In this document: positions 16,836-25,362 of the stretch, piece after piece
Position numbering within the stretch: position 1 is the first letter of the stretch
Layout: each line of letters starts with the position of its first letter
NCBI GenBank assembly: GCA_947494975.1
Contig: CANLXA010000003.1
Coordinates: 1 to 64,000, forward strand
Length of the DNA stretch: 64,000 nucleotides
Reading direction: 5' to 3'
Source of the DNA: an uncultured Roseicyclus sp.
GTDB taxonomy: Bacteria > Pseudomonadota > Alphaproteobacteria > Rhodobacterales > Rhodobacteraceae
The notes under the pieces: generated by a model
What the model saw: the letters and a program-made list of their open reading frames with translations, nothing else
What the model was told of the DNA's origin: nothing
The model's database searches: none
Program-made: the position numbers and the translations under genes

Positions 16836-18140
16836 TTACGCGCCGAACACCCGCTCGAAAATCGTGTCGACATGTTTGGTGTGGTAGCCGAGGTCGAATT
16901 TCTCGTCGATCTCGGCAGGCGAGAGGGCGGCCGTCACCTCTGCATCCCCCAACAATTCCTCGCGGAAATCGCGGCCCTCTTCCCAGACCTTCATGGCGTT
17001 GCGCTGCACCAGGCGGTAGGCATCCTCGCGGCTGACGCCTGCTTGGGTCAGGGCCAGAAGCACGCGCTGGGAATGCACCAGGCCGCGGAATTTGTTCATG
17101 TTTGCAATCATGTTGTCGGGGTAGATCACCAGCCGTTCTATCACGCCCGTCAGGCGCGAGAGGGCAAAATCCAGCGTGATCGTGCTGTCTGGCCCGATCA
17201 TCCGCTCCACCGAGGAATGCGAGATATCGCGCTCATGCCAGAGCGCCACGTTCTCCATTGCAGGCACCACGCCCATGCGCACGATCCGGGCCAGACCCGT
17301 CAGGTTTTCGGTCAGGACCGGATTGCGCTTGTGCGGCATGGCCGACGAGCCTTTTTGGCCCTTGGAAAAGAACTCTTCCGCTTCCAACACTTCGGTGCGT
17401 TGCATGTGGCGGATTTCTGTCGCGACGTTTTCGATGGAGCTGGCGATTACACCCAGCGTCGCGAAGAACATCGCGTGGCGGTCGCGCGGGATCACCTGTG
17501 TGGAGATCGGTTCAGGGCGCAGACCGAGTTTCTCACACACATGGGCCTCAACCGCCGGGTCGATATTGGCGAACGTGCCCACCGCCCCGGAAATCGCACC
17601 GGTCGCCACCTCAAAGCGCGCCTTTTCAAGACGGTTCCGGTTGCGCTCCATCTCCGCATAGAAGCGCGCGAAGGTCAGGCCCATGGTCACCGGCTCCGCA
17701 TGGATCCCGTGGGATCGCCCGATGCGGATCGTCATCTTGTGCTCCATCGCCCGGGCCTTCAGCGCGGCAAGGAGCTTGTCCATGTCGTCCAGAAGGATGT
17801 CGGTGGCCCGCACAAGCTGGATGTTGAACGTGGTGTCGAGCACGTCGGAGCTCGTCATGCCCTGATGCACGAACCGCGCCTGATCCGCGCCCACATGTTC
17901 GGCCAGATGGGTCAGGAACGCGATGACATCGTGCTTGGTCACGGCCTCGATCTCGTCGATACGGGCGACGTCGAATTCAACGTCCTTGGCTTTCCACACG
18001 GCCTCGGCATTCTCGCGCGGGATCACGCCCAGATCGGCCTGGGCATCGCAGGCATGGGCCTCGATCTCGTACCAGATGCGGAACTTGGTGGCGGGGTCCC
18101 ATATGGCGACCATCTCGGGGCGGGAATAGCGGGGGATCAT
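16836..18140 (-). CDS. purB: Adenylosuccinate lyase
   Basis: The 434-residue enzyme catalyses two steps in purine synthesis: SAICAR to AICAR plus fumarate, and adenylosuccinate to AMP plus fumarate. The N-terminus MIPRYSRPEM, the TSSDVLDTT segment and the fumarase/ASL signature GSSAMPHKRNP with the catalytic Ser loop are all present. Length is normal. It has its own short leader and a following small secreted gene in the same direction. Confidence 0.96.
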   Translation of the reverse strand: MIPRYSRPEMVAIWDPATKFRIWYEIEAHACDAQADLGVIPRENAEAVWKAKDVEFDVARIDEIEAVTKHDVIAFLTHLAEHVGADQARFVHQGMTSSDVLDTTFNIQLVRATDILLDDMDKLLAALKARAMEHKMTIRIGRSHGIHAEPVTMGLTFARFYAEMERNRNRLEKARFEVATGAISGAVGTFANIDPAVEAHVCEKLGLRPEPISTQVIPRDRHAMFFATLGVIASSIENVATEIRHMQRTEVLEAEEFFSKGQKGSSAMPHKRNPVLTENLTGLARIVRMGVVPAMENVALWHERDISHSSVERMIGPDSTITLDFALSRLTGVIERLVIYPDNMIANMNKFRGLVHSQRVLLALTQAGVSREDAYRLVQRNAMKVWEEGRDFREELLGDAEVTAALSPAEIDEKFDLGYHTKHVDTIFERVFGA

Positions 18141-18212
18141 GGGCTTGCCTTTCGGGGTGACGTCTGGCTGTCTGCCTGCCTGATAAAAGCACAGCGCGGG
18201 GGGGACAAGCCG

Positions 18213-18548
18213 ATGCGGGCGGCTCTTTTGGGACTGGTACTCATGTCACACCCGGCCTGGGCACAGGATTGGCGCGGTTTGACGGGGCCGGAGATTGCCG
18301 AGGCGCTGACGGATCGGACGCTGCACTATGCGACCGGTGCCACACAGATCTTCCACGCCTCCGGTCGCACGCTCTATACCCACGGAGAGCCCTCCTGGGG
18401 CGAATGGCGCATCGAAGCGGATCAGTATTGCAGCACATGGCCCCCGTCCGGTGATTGGGACTGCTACGATGTGGAGGCCGATGGAACCGGGGCGTTCAAC
18501 TTCGTCGATGCACGCGGAAATCCGTTTTTCGGGATCTATGCCGAATGA
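18213..18548 (+). CDS. Secreted hypothetical protein
   Basis: This is a 111-residue protein with an N-terminal signal peptide (MRAALLGLVLMSHPAWA, cleavage before QD near residue 18). The mature domain contains LTGPEIAEALTDRTLHY, WGEWRIEADQYCSTWPPS and DCYDVEADG. A strong purine-rich ribosome-binding stretch precedes the ATG at 18213. The pattern of a short conserved domain with two cysteines is common in Rhodobacteraceae exported proteins of unknown role. It overlaps the next gene by 4 bases. Confidence 0.75.
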   Translation: MRAALLGLVLMSHPAWAQDWRGLTGPEIAEALTDRTLHYATGATQIFHASGRTLYTHGEPSWGEWRIEADQYCSTWPPSGDWDCYDVEADGTGAFNFVDARGNPFFGIYAE

Positions 18549-18952
18549 TCACCTTGCCGGAGCTGGAGGGGCGCTGGCACCTGTCGCGGGTGATCGAGGA
18601 TGCGCGGGCGGGCCTGACCGGACGGTTGGAGGGTGAGAGCCTCTGGCATATGGGCAAGGGCGGGCTGATCCAGACGGAAACCGGTATGCTCCACTATGGC
18701 AATGCCGCGCCGATGCAGGCCACGCGGCGGTATCTTTGGCGCGGCGAGGGCGGGGCGTTGCAGGTGTTTTTCGACGATGGCCGTCCGTTCCATGAGGTGC
18801 CGCAAGACGGCGGCGACGCCGTGCATGACTGCCCGCCTGACACCTACCGCGTGACCTACCGGTTCGGGGAGCCGGAGGCCTTTACGACGCGCTGGCACGT
18901 GACCGGGCCGCGGAAGGACGCGGTTATCACCAGCACGTTCACGCGCGCCTGA
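18545..18952 (+). CDS. DUF6314 family protein
   Basis: The 135-residue protein begins LPELEGRWHLSRVIED and shows the compact beta-barrel pattern of the DUF6314 family: LWHMGKGGLIQTETGMLHYG, RRYLWR, FDDGRPFHE, HDCPPDTYRV, RWHVTGPRKD. The alternating Trp/Arg-rich strands suggest a lipocalin-like ligand-binding barrel. The start ATG at 18545 overlaps the upstream stop (ATGA), so the two are coupled. No signal peptide; function unknown. Confidence 0.75.
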   Translation: MITLPELEGRWHLSRVIEDARAGLTGRLEGESLWHMGKGGLIQTETGMLHYGNAAPMQATRRYLWRGEGGALQVFFDDGRPFHEVPQDGGDAVHDCPPDTYRVTYRFGEPEAFTTRWHVTGPRKDAVITSTFTRA

Positions 18953-19036
18953 CCTTGCGGAAATCCTCCCTTGCCACGGGGCGGGGTGAGGGCGGAGAGT
19001 GGCCGAGCCTGCCCTCGTGCCCGACGGAGACCCCCC

Positions 19037-20425
19037 ATGACCTTCCACCGCCTTTTCCCGCTCACCCTTGCCGCCAGCCTTGCCACAGCACCGCTCGCCG
19101 CGCAGGAGGCGTTCATCTGGGTCTATGACGCGGAATTCGCCATCTTCCCCAGTGACTCGCAGTTGAACCTAATCGCTATCCAACCCGGTGCGGATGCGTC
19201 TGGCCCTGAGAACGATCTGCCCTCCGGCCTGATCTGGGGCCATTGCCAGGCCGAATTCGATAGCGGCGAGATTGCCTTGCGGTTCGAGACCTTTGCCGGG
19301 GCGGCGCAGGCGGGGGATCCGGTGGCGTTCACCCTGTCGGGCTCGGACGGATCGTCCTTCACGCTCAGCGCGACCATCGTGAACCGCGGTTTCGATCCGA
19401 CCGGCGGCGCCGAGATCATCGTGGAGGCGGGCGGGCCGGAAATGACAATGCTCGCCAATTCCGATATCGTCACCTACGGCGTTGTCGGCCTGACGGATTT
19501 CATCCTCGATTTCGACCTGTCTACCAACCGCGCCTATGTGGCGGAGTTTGACGAGGATTGCGGCGATCTGGCCGCTGGCGGCGCGTTGCAGCGCCCGGCT
19601 GCACCCAGTGGGCCCGCGGCGGCACTGTTCCCCGATGTCGGCCCGGATATCACCGGCCATGTCTGGACCCGGTTCACCGAGGTCAGCGAAGACAATGTCT
19701 TTGAGACGTTTGTCGAGGTGTTCTACGGCGTTCCGGAAACCGATGATGTGTTGGTGCGCGCCCAATGCGTGATCGGTGCGCAGGGGCCGCAGGTGTCGTT
19801 TCAGGTCGCGGCGGATATCGCGGGCCTTGCGGATGGCGATGCGGCCACGTTGCGGGCCACCGCCGCCGATGGCCGGTCGGTCGAGATCCCGGGTAGCGTG
19901 ATTGGCAGCTTCGCGGAAATCGGCATTTCGGGCATCGAGGCCACGCTGGATGTCTCGGATCCCGCCTGGCTTGTGCTGGCCACCAGCCCGGTTCTGGCGC
20001 TGGAGCGGGTTGGCGGGGCGGGTGGCTTTACCCTGACGGGCAATGGCCCCAACACGCTGGGGCCGTTTCTGGCCGATTGCGCCAATATCGATCAGCTTGA
20101 GGTGGAAGGCGGCATGCAGCCCTCCGCCCCGATCGGGGCGCAGGCGGGTTATCTGGCCTGTGACAATTTCGGGCGCGTCTCCTCGCGCGACACGGGACAG
20201 GCGATCAACCTGAATTTCGTGAACGAGAGCAGCGGGTTTCGCGGGCTGACCTGGATCGATCCCGATGGCGTTCCCGTTGACATGGGGGGCCTCAACCCCG
20301 GCCAGGCGACGGCTTTCACCACCGATCCCGGCCATGTCTGGATGGCGACGGACGGGCCGGGAAATTGCCTTGAAATGATCCAGCCAGATGCGGGCCAGTC
20401 CGAATATCGCCTGACGGTCGAATAA
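19037..20425 (+). CDS. Secreted protein with C-terminal VHL-beta-like domain
   Basis: This 462-residue exported protein has a signal peptide (MTFHRLFPLTLAASLATAPLAA, cleavage near residue 23). The large beta-rich body consists of repeats of about 110 residues, each containing cysteine pairs (HCQAEFDSG, DEDCGDL, RAQCVIG, LADCAN). Residues 390-450 resemble the von Hippel-Lindau beta domain: NFVNESS, LTWIDPDGVPV, LNPGQATAFTT, HVWMATDGPGNCL match the strand pattern of bacterial VHL-box proteins. The ATG at 19037 removes an unrelated Arg-rich upstream stretch. Role unknown; periplasmic or surface location predicted. Confidence 0.7.
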   Translation: MTFHRLFPLTLAASLATAPLAAQEAFIWVYDAEFAIFPSDSQLNLIAIQPGADASGPENDLPSGLIWGHCQAEFDSGEIALRFETFAGAAQAGDPVAFTLSGSDGSSFTLSATIVNRGFDPTGGAEIIVEAGGPEMTMLANSDIVTYGVVGLTDFILDFDLSTNRAYVAEFDEDCGDLAAGGALQRPAAPSGPAAALFPDVGPDITGHVWTRFTEVSEDNVFETFVEVFYGVPETDDVLVRAQCVIGAQGPQVSFQVAADIAGLADGDAATLRATAADGRSVEIPGSVIGSFAEIGISGIEATLDVSDPAWLVLATSPVLALERVGGAGGFTLTGNGPNTLGPFLADCANIDQLEVEGGMQPSAPIGAQAGYLACDNFGRVSSRDTGQAINLNFVNESSGFRGLTWIDPDGVPVDMGGLNPGQATAFTTDPGHVWMATDGPGNCLEMIQPDAGQSEYRLTVE

Positions 20426-20457
20426 CGATATCAACAGGTTACGCGGCGACGCTCACC

Positions 20458-20883
20458 TTACTCGGCCGCGTTGTCGGCTGGCTTGGCCCCAGCCATGATC
20501 CGGTCCGCCTTCTTGCGCACCAACACGCTGCGCAGGTCGTGCATCGCCAGAAGCAGACGATCCGTCACGTCCTCCAGATCCTCGTCCGAGGCACGGCTCT
20601 GCGCCCAATGGGTGGTGAGGTTCAGGTAATCGACCGCGCGGTGAATGTCGTCGATATCCCGGTCGGCCAGCACCGCTTGGCGTTCCGCAATCCAATCGGC
20701 GATGACGGCCTGTTCATCGGCCGTCAGCTGATGCTCGCCATGGGGTTTGACATTGCCGTTGCGGATATTGACCACGGCAATCTCGTCCATCTCGATCCGG
20801 CGCTGCCGGTTCTCGGTGGAGACCCGAAACACCGCCGCCCCGTTCTCACGGATGCGGAAATAGTATTCGGGCAAGTCGGTCAT
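20458..20883 (-). CDS. Conserved hypothetical protein
   Basis: The 141-residue soluble protein begins MTDLPEYYFRIRENGAAVFRV, with a small beta domain (to about residue 50) followed by helices (TADEQAVIADWIAERQ, ITHWAQ-type region, DVTDRLLLAMHDLRSVLV). I recognise it only as a conserved Rhodobacteraceae protein. The 74-base gap to the upstream methyltransferase gene leaves its transcription unit open. Confidence 0.7.
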   Translation of the reverse strand: MTDLPEYYFRIRENGAAVFRVSTENRQRRIEMDEIAVVNIRNGNVKPHGEHQLTADEQAVIADWIAERQAVLADRDIDDIHRAVDYLNLTTHWAQSRASDEDLEDVTDRLLLAMHDLRSVLVRKKADRIMAGAKPADNAAE

Positions 20884-20956
20884 GGAGGGCCTGTTCGCGC
20901 TGCGTCCTTGGCGTCAGACCATCCGGGCAAAGCCGGCCCGGGTCAAGATGCGCGGG

Positions 20957-21592
20957 TCATGGCTTGCGCGCCACGACGAAGTGCGACGGCATCTTCTTCG
21001 GATAATCGCCCGCCTCGATGATTTCAAACCCGGCTTGCGTGATGTGGCGTTCCAATTGGGCGACGCTCAGGAAATGCACGAAGGGCGCCTTGCCGAAGAC
21101 TTGCATGACGGCGATCACCGGCTTCAGCCAGCGTTTCCGCTCGCCAATGCACGGCGTCTTGCTGATGAAAAGCGCGCCCGAGGGCAGCTGTGCGTGTATG
21201 CGGGAGAGCGTGGCGTCGAGATCCTTGACCAGATGCAGCAGATTGAAGGCAAGGATGGCATCGAATTGGCCGTCCAGCCCCGGATCCCCGATGCGGCCCG
21301 CCACGGGGGTGACGTTGCGGATGGAGGCATCCCACAACTTGGCCCGCCCGATCTCAACCATCTCGGTCGACACGTCGCTGGCCGTGATATGCGCCACATG
21401 GGGCGCGAGCAGGATGGCGGTCGAGACCGTGCCGCACCCGATTTCCAGAACGCGGTCATCCCTGTGCAGATGGGCGCGGGTGCGCTCCAGCGTGGCCTCA
21501 TAGGCCGGCATGTCCCCGATCTTGCTCTTGGCGTAACGGGGCGCCGCCTTGTTCCAGAATTCAGCGTCAGGTGCGGGGGTGGTTGCGGGCAT
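20957..21592 (-). CDS. Class I SAM-dependent methyltransferase
   Basis: The 211-residue enzyme has the SAM-binding motif I VLEIGCGTV (near residue 47), an acidic motif II region ITASDVSTEM and a motif IV-like FDAILAFNLLHLV. The HLHRDDRV leader is typical of small-molecule methyltransferases. Substrate is unknown. The ATG at 21592 was chosen because the longer frame runs into the divergent LysR gene. It is divergent from that regulator (76-base gap), which may control it. Confidence 0.88.
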   Translation of the reverse strand: MPATTPAPDAEFWNKAAPRYAKSKIGDMPAYEATLERTRAHLHRDDRVLEIGCGTVSTAILLAPHVAHITASDVSTEMVEIGRAKLWDASIRNVTPVAGRIGDPGLDGQFDAILAFNLLHLVKDLDATLSRIHAQLPSGALFISKTPCIGERKRWLKPVIAVMQVFGKAPFVHFLSVAQLERHITQAGFEIIEAGDYPKKMPSHFVVARKP

Positions 21593-21667
21593 ATCGACCT
21601 CCTGTGTTCGCCCTGACGATAGCGCAGGCGAGAGTCGAACGAAATTGCATGGATTGGAATAGATGTT

Positions 21668-22573
21668 ATGCATTGGTGTATGGGAACGAATTGGTCTGCC
21701 ATCAAATTCGACTGGAACCAGGTGCGCGCCTTCATGGCGACGGCCGAGTTGGGGAGTCTGTCCGGTGCGGCGCGGGCCCTGGGCACGACGCAGCCCACCG
21801 TCGGCCGCCAGGTGACGGCGCTGGAGGAGGATCTCGGCGTGGCCCTGTTCGAGCGGGTGGGGCGCGGCCTGGTGCTGACGCCGTCCGGCAAGGCCGTGCT
21901 GGATGAGGTGCGCCTGATGGGAGAGGCGGCGTTGCGTGTGTCGCTGGTGGCGGCGGGCCGCGTGGAGGACGTGCGCGGGACCGTCTCGATCAGCGTGTCG
22001 GACCTCGTGGCGACCTATCTGGTGCCGGATCTGCTTTTGGAATTGTCCGCCCGGGTGCCGGAGATCGTTGTCGATCTTGTGGTGACCAATGCCATTTCGG
22101 ACCTGATGCGGCGGGACGCCGACATCGCGTTGCGCCATGTGGAGCCTGACCAGCCGGACCTGATCGCGCGCCGGGTCCGCTCGGGCGAGGCCGGGCTTTG
22201 GGCCAGTGCCGGTTTTCTGCAACGCCACGGGCGGCCCCAGAGTATCGCCGATCTTGCCGGCCTGCCCTTCGTCGGCATGTCCGAGCCGGTGCAGATGCTG
22301 AGCTACCTGCAATCCTGGGGTCTGCCGACCTGCGAGGCCGATATCCACGTCCATACCGACAGCATGATCGTGGCGTGGGAGATGGTGCGGCAGGGCCTGG
22401 GCCTGGGCGTCATGTCCGACGAGATTGCGCTCAGAACCGAGGGAGTGGAGCGCGTCTTACCCGACTTTGCGCCGCTGCCGGTGCATATGTGGCTGACGAC
22501 CCATCGCGAGTTACGCACCAGTCAGCGGATCCGCGTTGTGTTCGACGTCATCGCCGAGGTGCTGACCCGCTAG
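21668..22573 (+). CDS. LysR-family transcriptional regulator
   Basis: The 301-residue regulator has an N-terminal winged helix-turn-helix (WNQVRAFMATAELGSLSGAARALGTTQPTVGRQV... within residues 15-75) and a C-terminal effector-binding domain beginning near residue 95. A second in-frame ATG at 21680 is an alternative start. It is transcribed divergently from the methyltransferase gene, the usual arrangement in which a LysR protein controls its neighbour and itself. Its stop overlaps the convergent permease stop by 4 bases. Confidence 0.92.
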   Translation: MHWCMGTNWSAIKFDWNQVRAFMATAELGSLSGAARALGTTQPTVGRQVTALEEDLGVALFERVGRGLVLTPSGKAVLDEVRLMGEAALRVSLVAAGRVEDVRGTVSISVSDLVATYLVPDLLLELSARVPEIVVDLVVTNAISDLMRRDADIALRHVEPDQPDLIARRVRSGEAGLWASAGFLQRHGRPQSIADLAGLPFVGMSEPVQMLSYLQSWGLPTCEADIHVHTDSMIVAWEMVRQGLGLGVMSDEIALRTEGVERVLPDFAPLPVHMWLTTHRELRTSQRIRVVFDVIAEVLTR

Positions 22574-23337
22574 CCCCGCATCGGCGCAAGGCCCTTCGCG
22601 ATCCAGCGTTGAGCGACGATGAAGACGATCAGCGGCGGCAGCATGGCGATGGCGGCCAGCGCCAACGAGGACGGTGAGCCGATCTGCAGAAGGGCGATGC
22701 CGCTGACCACCGTGGCCCGTTCCGGCGCCGAGGGCGAGGCGATGAGGGGCCAGAGATACTGATTCCAGCCCAGAACGAAAAAGAACGCCAGAAGGGCCGC
22801 GATGACCGGCAGGCTGAGGGGCAGGATGAAGTGGAAGAACACCCGCATCGGCCCCGCCCCGTCGATCCGCGCAGCCTCGATCACCTCGGGCGGGAGCTGC
22901 ATCATCTGCCCGCGCAGGATCAACGTGCCAAGCCCGGTGGCCGTGACCGGCAGGATCAGCCCGGTATAGGTGTTCAGAAGGCCCAAGGCATCCGTAACGA
23001 GGATCGTGGGCAGGATGCGGCTTTCGATGGGCAGGAAGAGTGGCAAGAGGATCAGGGGCATGATCGCCGGGGCGAAGGGCAGGCGAAAGAAGACCAGCGC
23101 ATACGCCGCGAGCAGCGAGACAAGGGTTTTCACAAGCGCCACGCCAAGCGCGATCACCAAGGAGGTGCGCAGCATTTCTGCGAGCGGCGGGCGGGATGCC
23201 GTGCTGGTGGTGATGAGGGCCTCGACGGCGGTGAGATCCGACCGAAGGACGATGCCGATCAGCAGCCCCAGCGGCGCCAGCATGAACGCGCAGCCCAGGA
23301 TCAGAATCAGGTGGTCGGTCAGGCGGACGCGCGGCAT
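22570..23337 (-). CDS. ABC transporter permease (carbohydrate uptake, MalG/UgpE type)
   Basis: This 255-residue inner-membrane protein has six predicted helices. It carries the EAA loop that contacts the ATPase (EAARIDGAGPMRVFFHFILPL), of the MalG/UgpE carbohydrate-importer class. Neither a substrate-binding protein, a partner permease nor an ATPase is adjacent: the upstream 417 bases are non-coding and the downstream gene is a convergent regulator. A sugar-type ABC ATPase at 40889 lies too far away to assume a partnership. It may be a relic of a broken transporter operon. Confidence 0.82.
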   Translation of the reverse strand: MPRVRLTDHLILILGCAFMLAPLGLLIGIVLRSDLTAVEALITTSTASRPPLAEMLRTSLVIALGVALVKTLVSLLAAYALVFFRLPFAPAIMPLILLPLFLPIESRILPTILVTDALGLLNTYTGLILPVTATGLGTLILRGQMMQLPPEVIEAARIDGAGPMRVFFHFILPLSLPVIAALLAFFFVLGWNQYLWPLIASPSAPERATVVSGIALLQIGSPSSLALAAIAMLPPLIVFIVAQRWIAKGLAPMRG

Positions 23338-23754
23338 GGGTAGGGCGTATCGCGTGGGATCGCGTGGAGCAAGCTATGGGGGTTGTGTCGGTGCGGGGTT
23401 GCGGGCGTCAGGGGGGCGCTGCCCCCCGTCCTGCGGACTCCCCCCGGGGTATTTCGGACCATTGGAAGGGGGGTGGGCATACGGGTATGGCCGTCGCGTT
23501 GCGGGCGCCGCCTGGGATACGGGCTCGGGCTGATGGCGCCGGTCCCTGGGCGGGTCCGGCGTGACATGGGGCGAGGCGGCGCCGCCTCCTGTCAAGGGGC
23601 GGAGCGGTTCGGAAGACCCGGTATATCGAACCGGGATGCCGGCGGTTTGATGCGGGGTGTTCGAACTTGGCCCAATGAGGGGGCTGTCTTCGTTCGGATC
23701 CCGCGCGAACCGTCCTCGTGATGTGGCCACGGGAGGAGGTGTCCCATGGCGGCG
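23338..23754. other. Non-coding gap with dispersed repeat
   Basis: These 417 bases between the permease start and the TetR stop hold no convincing gene: the short frames lack ribosome-binding sites and family-like composition. It contains one copy of the GC-rich dispersed repeat (23411-23472). The rest shows nothing I can assign. Confidence 0.6.
23411..23472 (+). repeat. Dispersed GC-rich intergenic repeat, copy A
   Basis: The element consists of a G6-CGCTG-C6 palindromic head, a short variable part, GACTCCCCCC, GGGGTATT, and an ACCATTGGAAG tail. Two more copies with the same block order occur at 31992-32052 and 42966-43026. The head can form a hairpin. Similar sequences are, in my knowledge, scattered between genes in Rhodobacteraceae genomes. 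Confidence 0.75.
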
Positions 23755-24330
23755 TTAAGGAAGTGTGAAGACCGACGGTCTTGCGGCACCTTGGCCGAGG
23801 AGGCAGTCCAGCAGGGCCGTCAGTGCGCCGGCCGTGTCGGGTCGCCCGCGCGCTTGCAGATCGTCGAGGCCGACAAAGGCGCCGTAGAACAGGATGCCGA
23901 GGTTGCGGGGGCGGCCGCAGGCCTCTAGCAGATCTTCCACATAGGTGATGCGCGCCGCATCGATCTCGGCCACGGCCTTGGCGACGGCGTCATCGCGGAG
24001 CGACCAGGCGCGGATGGCGGGTTCGATCAGGAGGCCACCGAAGCGGTCGGGCGCGCCGTCATTTGCGATCCGGGCGAGGGCGCGGAGTCTGGCCTCAGCT
24101 GAAGGGAGGTCGGCGAGCCCGTCTATGATGCCGGTGAAGGCTTTGTCTTGCCACAAGGCCAGCATCGCCGCGTGAAAGGCCGGGACGTCCTTGAAATGCC
24201 AATAAAAGCTGCCCTTTGACGTGCCGAGCTGGCGCGCCAGTTTCTCGGCTTTCACCGCATCGGGCCCGTCCGCTGCCAGCGCGCGGAAGCCCGCGGCGAT
24301 CCAATCACTGGGGGTGAGGCGATTTGTCAT
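23755..24330 (-). CDS. TetR-family transcriptional regulator
   Basis: The 191-residue repressor has an N-terminal HTH (DWIAAGFRALAADGPDAVKAEKLARQLGTSKGSFYWHFKD region, residues 8-50; recognition helix TSKGSFYWHF) and a helical ligand-binding domain. The start ATG at 24330 is followed, in the divergent spacer, by two copies of an 18-bp palindrome. It probably represses itself and the divergent membrane-protein gene at 24414. The ligand is unknown. Confidence 0.92.
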   Translation of the reverse strand: MTNRLTPSDWIAAGFRALAADGPDAVKAEKLARQLGTSKGSFYWHFKDVPAFHAAMLALWQDKAFTGIIDGLADLPSAEARLRALARIANDGAPDRFGGLLIEPAIRAWSLRDDAVAKAVAEIDAARITYVEDLLEACGRPRNLGILFYGAFVGLDDLQARGRPDTAGALTALLDCLLGQGAARPSVFTLP

Positions 24331-24337
24331 TCGGGCA

Positions 24338-24355
24338 CCATACGGTCGCGTATTG
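24338..24355. promoter_or_regulatory. TetR operator 1
   Basis: CCATACGGTCGCGTATTG has arms CCATACG / CGTATTG around a 4-base spacer (one mismatch). It starts 8 bases upstream of the tetR start. It is near-identical to a second palindrome 36 bases further on. Confidence 0.7.
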
Positions 24356-24373
24356 CCGGCCGCAATCACTTCA

Positions 24374-24391
24374 CCATACGGTAGCGTATGG
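24374..24391. promoter_or_regulatory. TetR operator 2
   Basis: CCATACGGTAGCGTATGG is a perfect 7-bp inverted repeat around GTAG. It lies 23 bases upstream of the divergent membrane-protein start. Paired with operator 1, it covers both promoters in the 83-base spacer. Confidence 0.75.
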
Positions 24392-24413
24392 AATCAGAAA
24401 GCGAGGCGTTCCG

Positions 24414-24833
24414 ATGCAATCTCAATTCCTCAACATCCCTTTTGCCGTCGCCGGAGGCCTGTTCTTTGCCACGGCGGCGATTCACGCTTTCATGGGCGGG
24501 CCGGAAGTGAATGCGCCCGTGCAGGGCAGTGGGCTGGATCCGTTGGTCCGCGCGGTGTCGGCCGTGGTGTGGCACGCGTTGACTGCGCTGTTCGTGGTGT
24601 TCGGCGGGGCGCTCATCTGGGCCGCATGGCACGGAGCGCGGGCCTTGGTGATGACTGTTTTGGCGGTCAACCTCTCCTTCATTGCGCTGTTTCTGGTGAT
24701 TGGAACGGTGGCGCTTGGGACCGTTTGGCCCATGCCGCAATGGGTGCTGTTCACGTTGATCTCGGGCGTAATGGTCTGGGGAATGCGTTCAGACCGTGCG
24801 CGAGAGTGGGACACGGGACGTGTCCGGGCGTAG
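24414..24833 (+). CDS. Small four-helix membrane protein
   Basis: This is a 139-residue protein with four predicted transmembrane helices (AVAGGLFFATAAIHAF, VVWHALTALFVVFGGALIWAAW, VLAVNLSFIALFLVIGTVALG, WVLFTLISGVMVWGM) and little else. The ATG at 24414 follows a GCGAGG element and the second TetR operator. Regulation by the divergent TetR suggests a small-molecule response, but transport or sensing activity cannot be read from sequence. Confidence 0.75.
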   Translation: MQSQFLNIPFAVAGGLFFATAAIHAFMGGPEVNAPVQGSGLDPLVRAVSAVVWHALTALFVVFGGALIWAAWHGARALVMTVLAVNLSFIALFLVIGTVALGTVWPMPQWVLFTLISGVMVWGMRSDRAREWDTGRVRA

Positions 24834-24908
24834 GTGCAGCGGCGAATGGCGGGTTCGTGCCCAAGGTCACCGATGCTGCACTCCCCACCAACGTCCGCTC
24901 TATGAAAA

Positions 24909-25265
24909 CTAATCAGAAAAACACATCTTGTTTCCATCCAGGTCCCGAACATATGCGGAGAACTTTGGCCCACGTTGGTTTGGCGGCCCCTCGCAAGCCC
25001 CCCCGAGGTCTACGGCCAAAGCGTGTAGTCTTCTGACGTCTCCTTCGCCACCAACGCAAAATCCAACCATTGTTCCATTGCCGTTGGTGGCCGGCATGCC
25101 GTCAAATGGTTTGGCCGCGGCGAAGGCAAAATCCTCACCAAGCCAGTAAGTCATTCTGTCTGTAGGTGACATTCTTTGAAGGCCCGACCGCGCAAACAGC
25201 GCATCGTAGAAGGTTCTTGCAGCGGCCATGTCATTCGTTCCAACAACAAAGTAATTCATTTTCAT
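24909..25265 (-). CDS. VOC (glyoxalase/bleomycin-resistance) family protein
   Basis: The 118-residue protein contains one vicinal-oxygen-chelate half: MNYFVVGTNDMAAARTFYDALF at the start, VGFCVGG centrally and SAYVRDLDGNKMCF at the end, where the Asp-Gly-Asn-Lys turn is typical. Such proteins dimerise to make a metal-binding active site. ACAGGAG precedes the ATG at 25265 with good spacing. Base composition is more A/T-rich than the flanks. It is divergent from a WYL regulator. Confidence 0.85.
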   Translation of the reverse strand: MKMNYFVVGTNDMAAARTFYDALFARSGLQRMSPTDRMTYWLGEDFAFAAAKPFDGMPATNGNGTMVGFCVGGEGDVRRLHALAVDLGGACEGPPNQRGPKFSAYVRDLDGNKMCFSD

Positions 25266-25338
25266 CGATTTAGCTCCTGTAAGCGGGTCGCCTGCGCCCG
25301 GCATTGGTTTCAGTGGTTCAAGCCATATCGACTAATAT

Positions 25339-25351
25339 GACATTTTATGTC
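25339..25351. promoter_or_regulatory. Candidate operator between VOC and WYL genes
   Basis: GACATTTTATGTC is a perfect inverted repeat (GACAT/ATGTC, 3-base centre) in the A/T-rich 97-base divergent spacer, 12 bases upstream of the WYL regulator start. This is the expected place for autoregulation. Confidence 0.5.
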
Positions 25352-25362
25352 CTATATGATTC

